A stretch of 47,334 bases of DNA, from positions 1 through 47,334 of the IMG/VR virus record IMGVR_UViG_3300017971_000386; one strand, 5' to 3'. The number at the start of each line of letters is the position of its first letter. Within the stretch, counting starts at the first letter, position 1. The notes beneath the pieces were generated by a model. It ran no database searches and was not told the DNA's origin. It saw only the letters and a program-made list of their open reading frames with translations. Source of the stretch: a virus. Shown here piece by piece: positions 15,508 to 23,816 of the stretch. The position numbers were made by a program, and so were the translations under genes.

Positions 15508-16293
15508 ATGCGATTAGAAATACCAACAGGCAAACGGTTCATTGTAGGAATGGGTGATTGGACTCCTGCTGAGATTACCGTTGAGACATGGTGGGATGCA
15601 AGCGACACCGATACCATCACCGACAGTGGTGGAGCAGTCTCCCAGTGGAATGATAAGAGCGGCAACAATAACCATCTGACCCAAGGCACCGCATCAGCAC
15701 AGCCGGTTACAGGAACGCGCACGATCAACGGCTTGAACGTCATCGACTGGGATGACAACTCGCCGCAGGACAGGATGCAGCTGACCAACGTGATAACAGA
15801 CGGCGCACCGTTCGCCGCGTTCGTCGTCGCGCAGTTCGACAACGTAAACTCCAACGCGATTGTTTATGATTCCACCAACAACAGATACACACAACTAGGA
15901 GAGGTCTCTGCTACCAACAACATCATCTTCCGGCTCGGCGCGGATGAAGGTGGTGGCATCAACTTCACTGGTGCGAACGGGTCGAGCATCGGCACGGATG
16001 TTGGCCTGATGGAGTTCTGGGTTGAGACTGGTGGTGCGGCATACGCGAGTATCAACGGTGCGTTGTCTGGCACCAGTGCCGGAACGTGGACGGCAACCGA
16101 CTACGAGATCAGCCGACTCGGACGCAACGGTTCCGACAGCATGGACGGCAGACTCGCAGAGGTCATCCTGATGGTAACGGAACCAAGCGAGGCAGACCGC
16201 CAGAAGATCGAAGGTTATCTAGCCCACAAGTGGGGATTCGCAGGGTCTCTGCCCGTTGGCCACCCTTACAAAAATACACCGCCCGTAGCATAG
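15508..16293 (+). CDS. LamG/concanavalin-like surface protein, paralogue 2
   Basis: A 261-residue paralogue of the preceding protein. Shared blocks are WWDASDTDTITDSGG, VSQWNDKSGNNNH and, at the end, KIEGYLAHKWGFAGSLP with GHPYKN. The middles differ, which suggests divergence of the binding face. Ribosome site TAGGAGAA. Likely a second carbohydrate-binding decoration or fibre component. Confidence 0.65.
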   Translation: MRLEIPTGKRFIVGMGDWTPAEITVETWWDASDTDTITDSGGAVSQWNDKSGNNNHLTQGTASAQPVTGTRTINGLNVIDWDDNSPQDRMQLTNVITDGAPFAAFVVAQFDNVNSNAIVYDSTNNRYTQLGEVSATNNIIFRLGADEGGGINFTGANGSSIGTDVGLMEFWVETGGAAYASINGALSGTSAGTWTATDYEISRLGRNGSDSMDGRLAEVILMVTEPSEADRQKIEGYLAHKWGFAGSLPVGHPYKNTPPVA

Positions 16294-16302
16294 GAGAAAG
16301 AT

Positions 16303-16539
16303 ATGCAAGAAGTCGTTTTCAATACCGAAGCAGAAGCAGAAGCACAACAGGCACTCGATCTGGTTTGCCATCTTGCGCATCATAACGATGAACCCTATGC
16401 AAGCCAGACTACCCGATGGGCAGAACCGCGCGAACGCCTTGATGGTAAGTGGGCATACCCTTGCTGCGAACACCAAGACTACAGCGGCATGACCGTTGAA
16501 GATTACGACCCAAACAACTACCCGACTGAGGAGGTTTAG
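16303..16539 (+). CDS. Hypothetical small acidic protein in the fibre island
   Basis: Seventy-eight residues behind AGGAGAAAG. Acidic, with a Cys pair (YPCCEHQD) and an N-terminal helix (NTEAEAEAQQALDLV). No family recognised. A fibre chaperone is possible only by position. Confidence 0.5.
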   Translation: MQEVVFNTEAEAEAQQALDLVCHLAHHNDEPYASQTTRWAEPRERLDGKWAYPCCEHQDYSGMTVEDYDPNNYPTEEV

Positions 16540-16541
16540 CA

Positions 16542-18434
16542 ATGGCAGGACACGAGAAGATTCATGCGGCAGAACACACGAATGGCGACGATGACATTCA
16601 GTCGGCAACCAATGCACAGAAAGGCCTTGCTACTGCAGCACAGATCCAAGCTCTTGAAGGACTCACTGCAAGCAACACGGATGCCAACGAACGCGGCGGC
16701 TTCATTGGCCTGAACGGTGTAGCCGTTGACAACGGCGACAACCCGTTGGACCTGTCGGTGGTTGATGGCACGCGCACCCTTACGCTTGCACCCACCTCCG
16801 CAGACTTCAGCTTCTACGATCTGGACGTCAAGCGCACCGTAACCGGCAGCGTGAACGTAGTCTGGACGGATGTGGAAGGGCCGCACTACTTCTACTTCCC
16901 CAGTGGTAGCACAACCCTGACCGTAACAACCACCTTCGACATTGGTTGGATCTATGGCAGTACAGGCACCTTCGTGGCAGAGCTGTACTGGGATGCGACC
17001 AACAAGGAAACAATCCTTGACGGTCCGGTCCGTGAAATGCACCAGAACCAGATGAGTGGTGCTACACACTACGCCATGCACACAAGCATCGGCGCGGCCA
17101 TGGTGGACGACGGGCTTGTGCTGAATGGCTTCAGCGTTGACGGTAATGGTACGCTCGATGCGCACGCACAGTTCGGCAACACTGCAGGGAAGTTCCGCGA
17201 TGAAGACCAAGTGTTCAGTGTTGATGCCAAGGCAAGCACGGTCGGCTATCGCATCCTGTACCTTGAAGGCTCGGAGGCAAGCCCTACCCTGCGTCAGTTC
17301 ACCAAGGCAGGGTTCGGTGTAATGACTGACGTTGATGCCGGTATTGGTGCGACTGGTCGGCCCGTGTTCAACGAGAACAATGGCGGAACGTGGCAGCTCA
17401 CCACCGTATCGAACAATAATTACTTCCTGAACCATGCGTTCGCCATCGGCGTTGCCAACGGTGAAGACACTTACGTCAAGATGGGACAGACCGAGCATAG
17501 CACCCTCGGTGATGCGCAGGACGCAGCAGAAAGCGAACTGGAAACGGTTGTGAGCGCACTGGTCTTTGCAGAGCTTCGGCCTTTGGGTAGCTTTATCTGC
17601 GAAGCGCGGAATAGCTTCACCAACGCAGTCAAGACCGTGATCCGCAGCACCACCGACGGCGGTGACTACATAGACCAACGCAGGGCAAGAACTGGCGCAG
17701 GTAGCGCGAGCAGCAGCACAGTCAACGACCCCGATGCCGTACACGTAAACGTGAGCGGTGAGATTGCAGCCATTGCTGCCAAGGCAACACCAATCGCAGC
17801 CGACTACCTCATCTCAGAAGACAGCGCCGACGGCAACAACAAAAAGAGCGTGACGCTTGGTACGCTGCCAGTGAGTACACCGCAGCAGACTGCACTCGAC
17901 CTCAAGCAAGACATCCTTGCTGAAGGTGAGTTTGTAGATGGTGACAAAACCAAGCTTGACGGCATCGAGGCTCTGGCCGATGTCACGGACGCAACGAATG
18001 TTGATGCCGCAGGCGCAACCATGAACACGGACACCGACCTGTCTAGCAACAGCTACTTCCTTGACCAAGACGACATGAGCAGTGACGACGCTACCAAGGT
18101 CGCCAGTCAGCAGAGCATCAAGGCCTATGCACAGCCCAAGACGCTAGAGGTCAACACGCAAACCGGTACAAGCTACACCCTCGCAGCAAGTGACAACGGC
18201 AAGATCGTCACCTGCAACAACGCAAGCGCAATCACATTGACCGTTCCGAGTGGGTTGGGTGCAGGCTTCAACTGTACGGTGATTCAGCTTGGGGCAGGGC
18301 AGGTTACACCGACTGCCAGTGGCACGACCTTGAACAACCGGCAGAGCCACACGAAGACTGCCGGTCAGTATGCAGCAATCACTCTCGCGGCCTACGTGGC
18401 CAATACCTTCGCATGGCAGGGAGACTCCGCATGA
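16542..18434 (+). CDS. Large virion/fibre protein
   Basis: A 630-residue protein that begins with a version of the fibre unit (HTNGDDDIQSATNAQKGLA) and has another KLDGIEALADVT unit near residue 475. Between them lie mixed beta-rich domains including WTDVEGPHYFYFPSG; the C-terminus (TLEVNTQTGTSYTLAASDNG) is like fibre tip domains of the tail-spike type. Low Cys, high Thr/Ser/Asn. It shares modules with the protein at 13540, so the two may build one fibre system. ATGA overlap with the next gene. Confidence 0.65.
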   Translation: MAGHEKIHAAEHTNGDDDIQSATNAQKGLATAAQIQALEGLTASNTDANERGGFIGLNGVAVDNGDNPLDLSVVDGTRTLTLAPTSADFSFYDLDVKRTVTGSVNVVWTDVEGPHYFYFPSGSTTLTVTTTFDIGWIYGSTGTFVAELYWDATNKETILDGPVREMHQNQMSGATHYAMHTSIGAAMVDDGLVLNGFSVDGNGTLDAHAQFGNTAGKFRDEDQVFSVDAKASTVGYRILYLEGSEASPTLRQFTKAGFGVMTDVDAGIGATGRPVFNENNGGTWQLTTVSNNNYFLNHAFAIGVANGEDTYVKMGQTEHSTLGDAQDAAESELETVVSALVFAELRPLGSFICEARNSFTNAVKTVIRSTTDGGDYIDQRRARTGAGSASSSTVNDPDAVHVNVSGEIAAIAAKATPIAADYLISEDSADGNNKKSVTLGTLPVSTPQQTALDLKQDILAEGEFVDGDKTKLDGIEALADVTDATNVDAAGATMNTDTDLSSNSYFLDQDDMSSDDATKVASQQSIKAYAQPKTLEVNTQTGTSYTLAASDNGKIVTCNNASAITLTVPSGLGAGFNCTVIQLGAGQVTPTASGTTLNNRQSHTKTAGQYAAITLAAYVANTFAWQGDSA

Positions 18435-19579
18435 GAGCAGGACTGACAGGATTTCTAAGCGTTTTTGGCGCGGCAGATTTAGACCTGTCGGCAGGGGCGT
18501 TAGAAACATTTGAATCCGCAGACGTAAGCAACCTCGATGTCTGCAGGCTCACTGACACCAAGGCAGTGCTTGTCTATACGGACGTTGGGAATAGCAACTA
18601 CGGAACGGCTGTTGTACTGTCCTTGTCTGGCACGACCGTCACCGCAGGAACACCCGTAGTCTATAAGAGCGTTGGGATCAATTCTAAGAACCGAGTTGTG
18701 CGTGTAGACGATACCCATGTCATCGTAGGTTACGCCGACTCCACCAACAGTAAGACCTTCGCGCAGTGCCTTACCATCAGTGGAACAACCATTACGACCA
18801 ACACGGAGTTGGAAGTGAACAATGGTTACTCCGCTCTAATTGGTTTGATGAGCTTCGATAGTACCTACTTTGCTATAGGCTACCGCGACCCGAACGGTTC
18901 GACTGCGAACATGCCGATCTGTTCCTTGCTCAGTCTCAGCGGCACGACCCTGACAGAAGAGGACACAGCCAACATCCACATCGGTGCATCAGCGCAAGAC
19001 AGCATCGACATGGACGGGTTCTCTTCCACACTCGGCATCGTTCTATATCGCAGAAGTGGCGTTACCTATGCGAGACAGGTATCACGTTCTGGCGCAACCA
19101 TAACAACGCTTGACGCAGACACTATTTCTTCTGACTTGTCTGCACAGCTTTGCGTGAGCGCACTGGACAGCACACGGGCAATCGTGTGCGGTTACTGGAC
19201 AGGCACAGGTAACACGCGCACCCGTGGCTTGATCATGGAAATCAGCGGCAGTGTGTTTACCAATGGCACCATCACTGACATCTGGGACCAAGGCAACTTC
19301 ACCCACAGCTACGTTGACGTTGCTGCATACGACTCATCGAATGCTGTTGTGTGTATAAAGGCACACGATGACGCAGCAACCTACAACGGTGGACCTGCCG
19401 TTGGTGTTCACGTGTCGGTGAGTGGTAGTACCATCACCGCCGATTCGCCTGTGATCGTGGAGAGTGATTACGCAGGAACGCACATTGCAAACTGTGCCCT
19501 GACTTCAACGCACGGCATCGTCGGCTTCAGAAGTTCTAACGGTCCTGCAGGTAAGGCGGCTTGCCTGTACTTAAGCTAG
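18431..19579 (+). CDS. Propeller-like repeat protein
   Basis: A 382-residue product beginning at the ATGA overlap. From residue 30 it consists of six or seven units of roughly 50 residues: a strand such as DSTRAIVCGYW or DDTHVIVGYAD, then LSLSGTTVT or LTISGTTIT. Regular units of this length fit a beta-propeller or beta-solenoid. Bacterial relatives of this repeat style are usually extracellular. A receptor-binding or decoration role is likely, but I cannot assign one. Confidence 0.6.
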   Translation: MRAGLTGFLSVFGAADLDLSAGALETFESADVSNLDVCRLTDTKAVLVYTDVGNSNYGTAVVLSLSGTTVTAGTPVVYKSVGINSKNRVVRVDDTHVIVGYADSTNSKTFAQCLTISGTTITTNTELEVNNGYSALIGLMSFDSTYFAIGYRDPNGSTANMPICSLLSLSGTTLTEEDTANIHIGASAQDSIDMDGFSSTLGIVLYRRSGVTYARQVSRSGATITTLDADTISSDLSAQLCVSALDSTRAIVCGYWTGTGNTRTRGLIMEISGSVFTNGTITDIWDQGNFTHSYVDVAAYDSSNAVVCIKAHDDAATYNGGPAVGVHVSVSGSTITADSPVIVESDYAGTHIANCALTSTHGIVGFRSSNGPAGKAACLYLS

Positions 19580-19587
19580 GAGAAGCA

Positions 19588-20505
19588 ATGGGTGACAAGC
19601 GCGACAAGATGCACCCCGAGAGTGGCCAAGCACTCGACAGCAATGACCAGCTGTTCGACGTGACCGAGTGGCGCAGGAACAGCTACGGCACCACCGAAGC
19701 CATTACCCCAGAGCGTGGTGCCATGCCCGTGGTCCAGAGCGATGTGATCAACCGGCTACAGATGCAGGAGTTCCAGAAAGGTAAAGGCTCAGAGACACTT
19801 GCAGCAGACGCCGTCGTTGACACTTACACCGTAACCCTTTCGGCGGGCCACAGTGCCGCAATCGGCGACACGCTAGTCCTGTTTGAGCAGCAAGTTGTCG
19901 GTGAGCCCTTCCTGTACGAGGGCATGATACTGGGTGTACTCGGTGATGTCCTTACGCTAGACCGTCCGTTGAACTTCAGTTACACCTCTGCCGGTACCTT
20001 TGCCATCCTTACCGAAACAGAGATGGCAGTGGATGGGTCAGTTACTCGGCAGATCTATCGGGTGCAGCCGCCGACTTTCTACAGCTTCGACATTACGCGC
20101 ATGACCATCAGCATGGTGATGGGCACCCAAGGCGATGACGCACTCTTCGGCGATCTTACAGCACTCACCAACGGGATCACGGTGCGGCTTGTCCGTGACT
20201 ACGAAAACGAGTACTTCAATATGGCCAACTGGAAAGACAATGGCCACATCGCCGAGACCTGCTACGACATGGTATACACCGAGCGTTCTGGTGGTGGCGG
20301 CTCTTACGGTATGCGAGCGCGTTGGACTTTTGGTGGCACCCAGAATATGGGCGCAGTGGTTCGGCTCCGTGGTGGGTCGAACCCAGTGCTTGGTCCACAG
20401 GACCGGATTGAAATTGTTATCAGCGACGACCTGAGAGGACTGAGCCACATGGGGGCGTTAGTTCAGGGTCACTGGGTTGACGTTGTATGGAATGGTGATT
20501 ACTAG
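19588..20505 (+). CDS. Virion structural protein of unknown role
   Basis: A 305-residue product from ATG 19588 behind AGGAGAAG. The N-terminal part is polar. The middle holds a beta-rich domain with SAGHSAAIGDTLVLFE, and the end (RGLSHMGALVQGHW) is hydrophobic. It closes the surface-protein island, directly before the protease. No family recognised. Confidence 0.55.
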   Translation: MGDKRDKMHPESGQALDSNDQLFDVTEWRRNSYGTTEAITPERGAMPVVQSDVINRLQMQEFQKGKGSETLAADAVVDTYTVTLSAGHSAAIGDTLVLFEQQVVGEPFLYEGMILGVLGDVLTLDRPLNFSYTSAGTFAILTETEMAVDGSVTRQIYRVQPPTFYSFDITRMTISMVMGTQGDDALFGDLTALTNGITVRLVRDYENEYFNMANWKDNGHIAETCYDMVYTERSGGGGSYGMRARWTFGGTQNMGAVVRLRGGSNPVLGPQDRIEIVISDDLRGLSHMGALVQGHWVDVVWNGDY

Positions 20506-20518
20506 AAGGAGAAAGAAG

Positions 20519-21871
20519 ATGACAGCCAATCGGAAGATTACTGTTGGCAAAGCTATGAGCGTCGACGAGCAGGCGCACACCTTGACGGCGGTCATGAGTA
20601 CGCGCAGCGTTGACCGTGACGGCGACATCGTCGAGCCGAAGGGGATGCGGATGGAGAACTTCCAGAGCAACCCTGTCGTGCTCTGGGCGCATGACAAAAA
20701 GGCACCCCCGATCGGTCGGGTCAAGGAAGTGTATGTCAGTGACGACTCCGTACTCGGCAACATCGAGTTCGATCGTGACGACCCGTTCGCGATGATGATC
20801 TTCAACAAGTATGCGAAGGGCTTCCTGAATGCGTGGTCTATCGGCTTCGCCCCAGAAGCCAAGACGGTCGAGACGATCAGCGACGGAGACGGTCAGGTCA
20901 CCGGCTACCACTTCAAAGAGGCGGAGCTTCTGGAGCTGAGTGCCGTGCCTGTGCCCGCGAACCCGCAGGCGCTCGTGCGCGAGATGAAGGACGTGGACGC
21001 CGGTCTGGCTAAGCGCTTCGTGGATGGACTCGAAGACGACGCGCTCAAGCGCGAGATCGAGAAGGTGTTCACCAAGGACGATCACAACGACGAGGTTGCA
21101 GAGGTCGAACCGAACTGGGGAAGCGTCGACAAGTCCGCCCTCCCAGAAGTCGCGTTCGTCTGGGAAGCACCCGACACCGACGCCGAGAAGAAGGGCACGT
21201 GGAGGTTCCCCCACCACTGGATCGAAGACGCATCGAACAAGAACGGTCTGGGCGTGTGGACAACCGGCAAGATGTACCTGAGTGAGTCCGGCCTGCAGGC
21301 CGCGTGGGCTGCAGCCATGGGCGCGCGCACGGGCGCACGTGCACCCGCGAGCGTGATCAACCACCTCCAGAAACACCGGATCGCTCTGGGTATCAACGAG
21401 CAGGCACGCGGCAAGCTGTACTCTCTGGAGCACAGTGCAGACGGCGCGCTGCTGCGCACGGAGAAAGACTTCATCGAGATCACCGACGACTACGCAGCGG
21501 GCGATCTGTTCGAGGAGTCCGGCATGAAGCTCGCCGAGAACGTCTTCAAGAAGAGCATCGAGGAACGGGGCGACAAGCTGCCGACTTCCTATGCGATCGG
21601 CGAAGCGTTCAAAATGGTTATTGATTTTGAAGCCATTCAAGTGAATGATGGTATTGTGAAAGAAGCGAAGATCTTGGAGGTACGGATCACAGTCCCGAAG
21701 CCAGCGGAGAAAGCAGAACTCCCTCCAGAGGAAGAGGAGGCGAGCCTTGCAAGCAAAGAGGCGGCGGGAGAAGAAGGCAACGACGTCACCGAACCGGTCG
21801 ATGTGAAGTCCTTCGTTGATGATCTGGACGTCGAGCTGCGTGGGTACGCAGCGAAGATCGCTTCCCTGTAG
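20519..21871 (+). CDS. HK97-type prohead protease with long C-terminal extension
   Basis: The 450-residue product begins with the S78-type herpesvirus-fold protease: TRSVDRDGDIVEP, VVLWAHD with H58, NAWSIGF with S107, and LLELSAVPVPAN with E139, the likely catalytic set. It cleaves the capsid scaffold domain during head maturation. The usual length is about 200 residues. Here a second domain follows (VAFVWEAPDTDA, GKMYLSESGLQAAWAAAMG) and a variable acidic tail, as seen in some phage proteases. Start ATG 20519 behind AAGGAGAAAG. Confidence 0.92.
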   Translation: MTANRKITVGKAMSVDEQAHTLTAVMSTRSVDRDGDIVEPKGMRMENFQSNPVVLWAHDKKAPPIGRVKEVYVSDDSVLGNIEFDRDDPFAMMIFNKYAKGFLNAWSIGFAPEAKTVETISDGDGQVTGYHFKEAELLELSAVPVPANPQALVREMKDVDAGLAKRFVDGLEDDALKREIEKVFTKDDHNDEVAEVEPNWGSVDKSALPEVAFVWEAPDTDAEKKGTWRFPHHWIEDASNKNGLGVWTTGKMYLSESGLQAAWAAAMGARTGARAPASVINHLQKHRIALGINEQARGKLYSLEHSADGALLRTEKDFIEITDDYAAGDLFEESGMKLAENVFKKSIEERGDKLPTSYAIGEAFKMVIDFEAIQVNDGIVKEAKILEVRITVPKPAEKAELPPEEEEASLASKEAAGEEGNDVTEPVDVKSFVDDLDVELRGYAAKIASL

Positions 21872-21909
21872 CGTGTATGTTTTCCGATTTGGAATAGGAG
21901 AAAGAAAAG

Positions 21910-23325
21910 ATGAACAAGATCAAGGAACTCAAAGAGAAGCTCGACGCCGCCTATGCGGAAATGAAAGAGCTGAGTCTCGGCATCGACAAGGCCGAAGGCG
22001 ACGAGGACAAAGAAGCTGCCCGCACCGCGTTTGAAGCAAAGCGTGAAGACGTCGACAGCATCAAGAAGGAACTGGACGACGCCATCGCCGAAGCCGAACA
22101 GGCCAAGGCTGTTGCTGACAGTCTCGAAAAGGCTCGCGGCATGACCACCGTGAACGTCCCTGCAGGAGCTTCCGTTGCAGGTTCCGCCGAGGTCAAGGAC
22201 CACGGCAAAGAGATGCAGGCCAAAGAAGGCATCTTCCTGAAGTACATGGAAGGCGGCATCAAAGGTCTGAGCGGCGAAGAAGCCCGCGCCATGCAGCCGA
22301 CCGAAGGCAGCAAGATGAGCAACAGCGAGAAGACCGCCGGTGCCATCTGTATGCCCAAGTCCGCCGTGTTCGCCATGCTCGGTCCCAAGTGGGCCAAGCA
22401 GATGGGGTGGTACAAAGACGGCACCATGAACCTGATCGCCAAGGCTTCGACCATGGTCAGCAGCTCCGACGCGCTCGGCGGCTACACCATTCCCGAAGAC
22501 TTCCGTCTGCCCATGCTCGACCTCGCAGTCGAAGCCCCGACCCTGCTGAACCGCGTCACCGTCATGCCTGCTCCGACCGGCGAGATCACCATGCCCAAGT
22601 CGAAGCAGACCGACGCCGATGAATACGGCGGCATGGTTGGTGAGTGGATTGAAGAGGGTGGCCTCAAGCCCAAGACCGACACCCGCTTCGAGCAGGTGAA
22701 GATCACCACCCACGAGTATGCCATGCACACCCAGATCAGCATCCGGCTGCTCAACCGTTCGGCCATCGCCATGGAACAGTGGCTGACCACTCGTGGTCGT
22801 CAGGTTATCCTCGACGCCATGGACACCGCCATCATTTCTGGCGACGGCACCGGCAAGCCTCTCGGCCTGATCAACACCGATGGCATCCGTGAGCGCAAGC
22901 GCGAGACCAGTGGCACCGTGACCCGCACCGACTGCACCAAGCTGAAGTTCAAGCTCAAGCCTTACCACCGTGCAGGTGCTGTGTATGTCATGGACGACAC
23001 CGTCCTCGAACAGCTCGAAGACCTGACCGACAACGAAGGGCGTCAGCTCTTCACTGCCTCCATGGCGAATGGTCCCTTCGACCGTCTCTGCGGTTACCCC
23101 TACATCGTGTCGACCCGCACGCCGGACATCGGCAGCGATGGCGACCTGATGTTCGTCGACCTGCGTGAGTACTACATGCCGATGGAACAGGACATCATGA
23201 TCAAGCGGTCCGATGATTATGACATCGTCCACAACCTCGCCACGATCGTGATGTTCGCAGTGGCAGGCGGCAAGTTCGTACAGCCTCGCACCGGCGCGCT
23301 CCTCGGCGACGAAGAAACAAGCTGA
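21910..23325 (+). CDS. Major capsid protein (HK97 fold)
   Basis: A 471-residue capsid subunit. Residues 1-80 are a charged coiled coil (KIKELKEKLDAAYAEMKEL), the delta or scaffold domain removed by the protease upstream. The HK97 fold follows: DALGGYTIPEDFRLPMLDL in the N-arm/E-loop region, VTVMPAPTGEITMP, then WLTTRGRQVILDAMDTAIISGDGTGKPLGL of the spine helix, and GYPYIVS near the end. Ribosome site AGGAGAAAG. It should be among the most expressed genes; a strong hairpin follows it. Confidence 0.93.
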   Translation: MNKIKELKEKLDAAYAEMKELSLGIDKAEGDEDKEAARTAFEAKREDVDSIKKELDDAIAEAEQAKAVADSLEKARGMTTVNVPAGASVAGSAEVKDHGKEMQAKEGIFLKYMEGGIKGLSGEEARAMQPTEGSKMSNSEKTAGAICMPKSAVFAMLGPKWAKQMGWYKDGTMNLIAKASTMVSSSDALGGYTIPEDFRLPMLDLAVEAPTLLNRVTVMPAPTGEITMPKSKQTDADEYGGMVGEWIEEGGLKPKTDTRFEQVKITTHEYAMHTQISIRLLNRSAIAMEQWLTTRGRQVILDAMDTAIISGDGTGKPLGLINTDGIRERKRETSGTVTRTDCTKLKFKLKPYHRAGAVYVMDDTVLEQLEDLTDNEGRQLFTASMANGPFDRLCGYPYIVSTRTPDIGSDGDLMFVDLREYYMPMEQDIMIKRSDDYDIVHNLATIVMFAVAGGKFVQPRTGALLGDEETS

Positions 23326-23345
23326 ATGAGCTGAGTGTATGATCC

Positions 23346-23380
23346 GAAGGGCGGGCGTGTTACGGCAGCGCCCGCCCTTC
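23346..23380 (+). terminator. Perfect 12-bp hairpin after the capsid gene
   Basis: 23346-23357 pairs perfectly with 23369-23380 around an 11-base loop, 20 bases after the capsid stop. No U-run follows, so partial termination or protection of the capsid mRNA 3' end is more likely than full termination. A similar hairpin follows the tail tube gene. Confidence 0.6.
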
Positions 23381-23402
23381 ATCCACAGAAGGAGGAGAGC
23401 AG

Positions 23403-23816
23403 ATGGGTTGGTACAAAGTAGTCGGAGACGAGTCGATCCAATACGTCGACGAGTCCGGCCAAGAACGGAGAGCCAACGTCGGAAGTATCGTGAACATCGA
23501 GGTCCGTACCCAAGCGAAGAGGTTGAAGAAGGCGGGCCAGATCGTTCCCCTTGAAAGCGCCGATGAAAACATCGGAGCTGATTTCGTACTTCGTGAAAAG
23601 CACACGGACCCCGCACCCGCGAAAGCGTTGAAGAGCAGCCAGAAAGAAACCGTCGATGCCGAGGATGGCGAAGACATTTCGATCGGTGCCCTTGTGCAGG
23701 TCGGTGAAGAAGTCGGCGAGATCGTCAAGGTGAACACGCGAACTGTCGATGTCCGGTTTGAAGAGGACGAAGAACCCAGACGATGCAAGCGTGAAGATGT
23801 GGAGGTGATCGGATGA
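23403..23816 (+). CDS. Hypothetical protein between capsid and glycosyltransferase genes
   Basis: A 137-residue product behind AAGGAGGAGAG. The N-terminal half is beta-rich; the C-terminal half (GALVQVGEEVGEIVKV, then VDVRFEEDEEPRRC) resembles a small SH3/KOW-like barrel. It is placed where head decoration or stabilising proteins are often coded. Overlaps the next gene by 4 bases. Confidence 0.55.
   Translation: MGWYKVVGDESIQYVDESGQERRANVGSIVNIEVRTQAKRLKKAGQIVPLESADENIGADFVLREKHTDPAPAKALKSSQKETVDAEDGEDISIGALVQVGEEVGEIVKVNTRTVDVRFEEDEEPRRCKREDVEVIG

Noticed and set aside
21637-23616. Long minus-strand open frame across the protease end and capsid gene
   Set aside because: It is antisense to two secure genes, has no ribosome site and reflects GC-rich codon bias. 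Other minus-strand frames were rejected on the same grounds.
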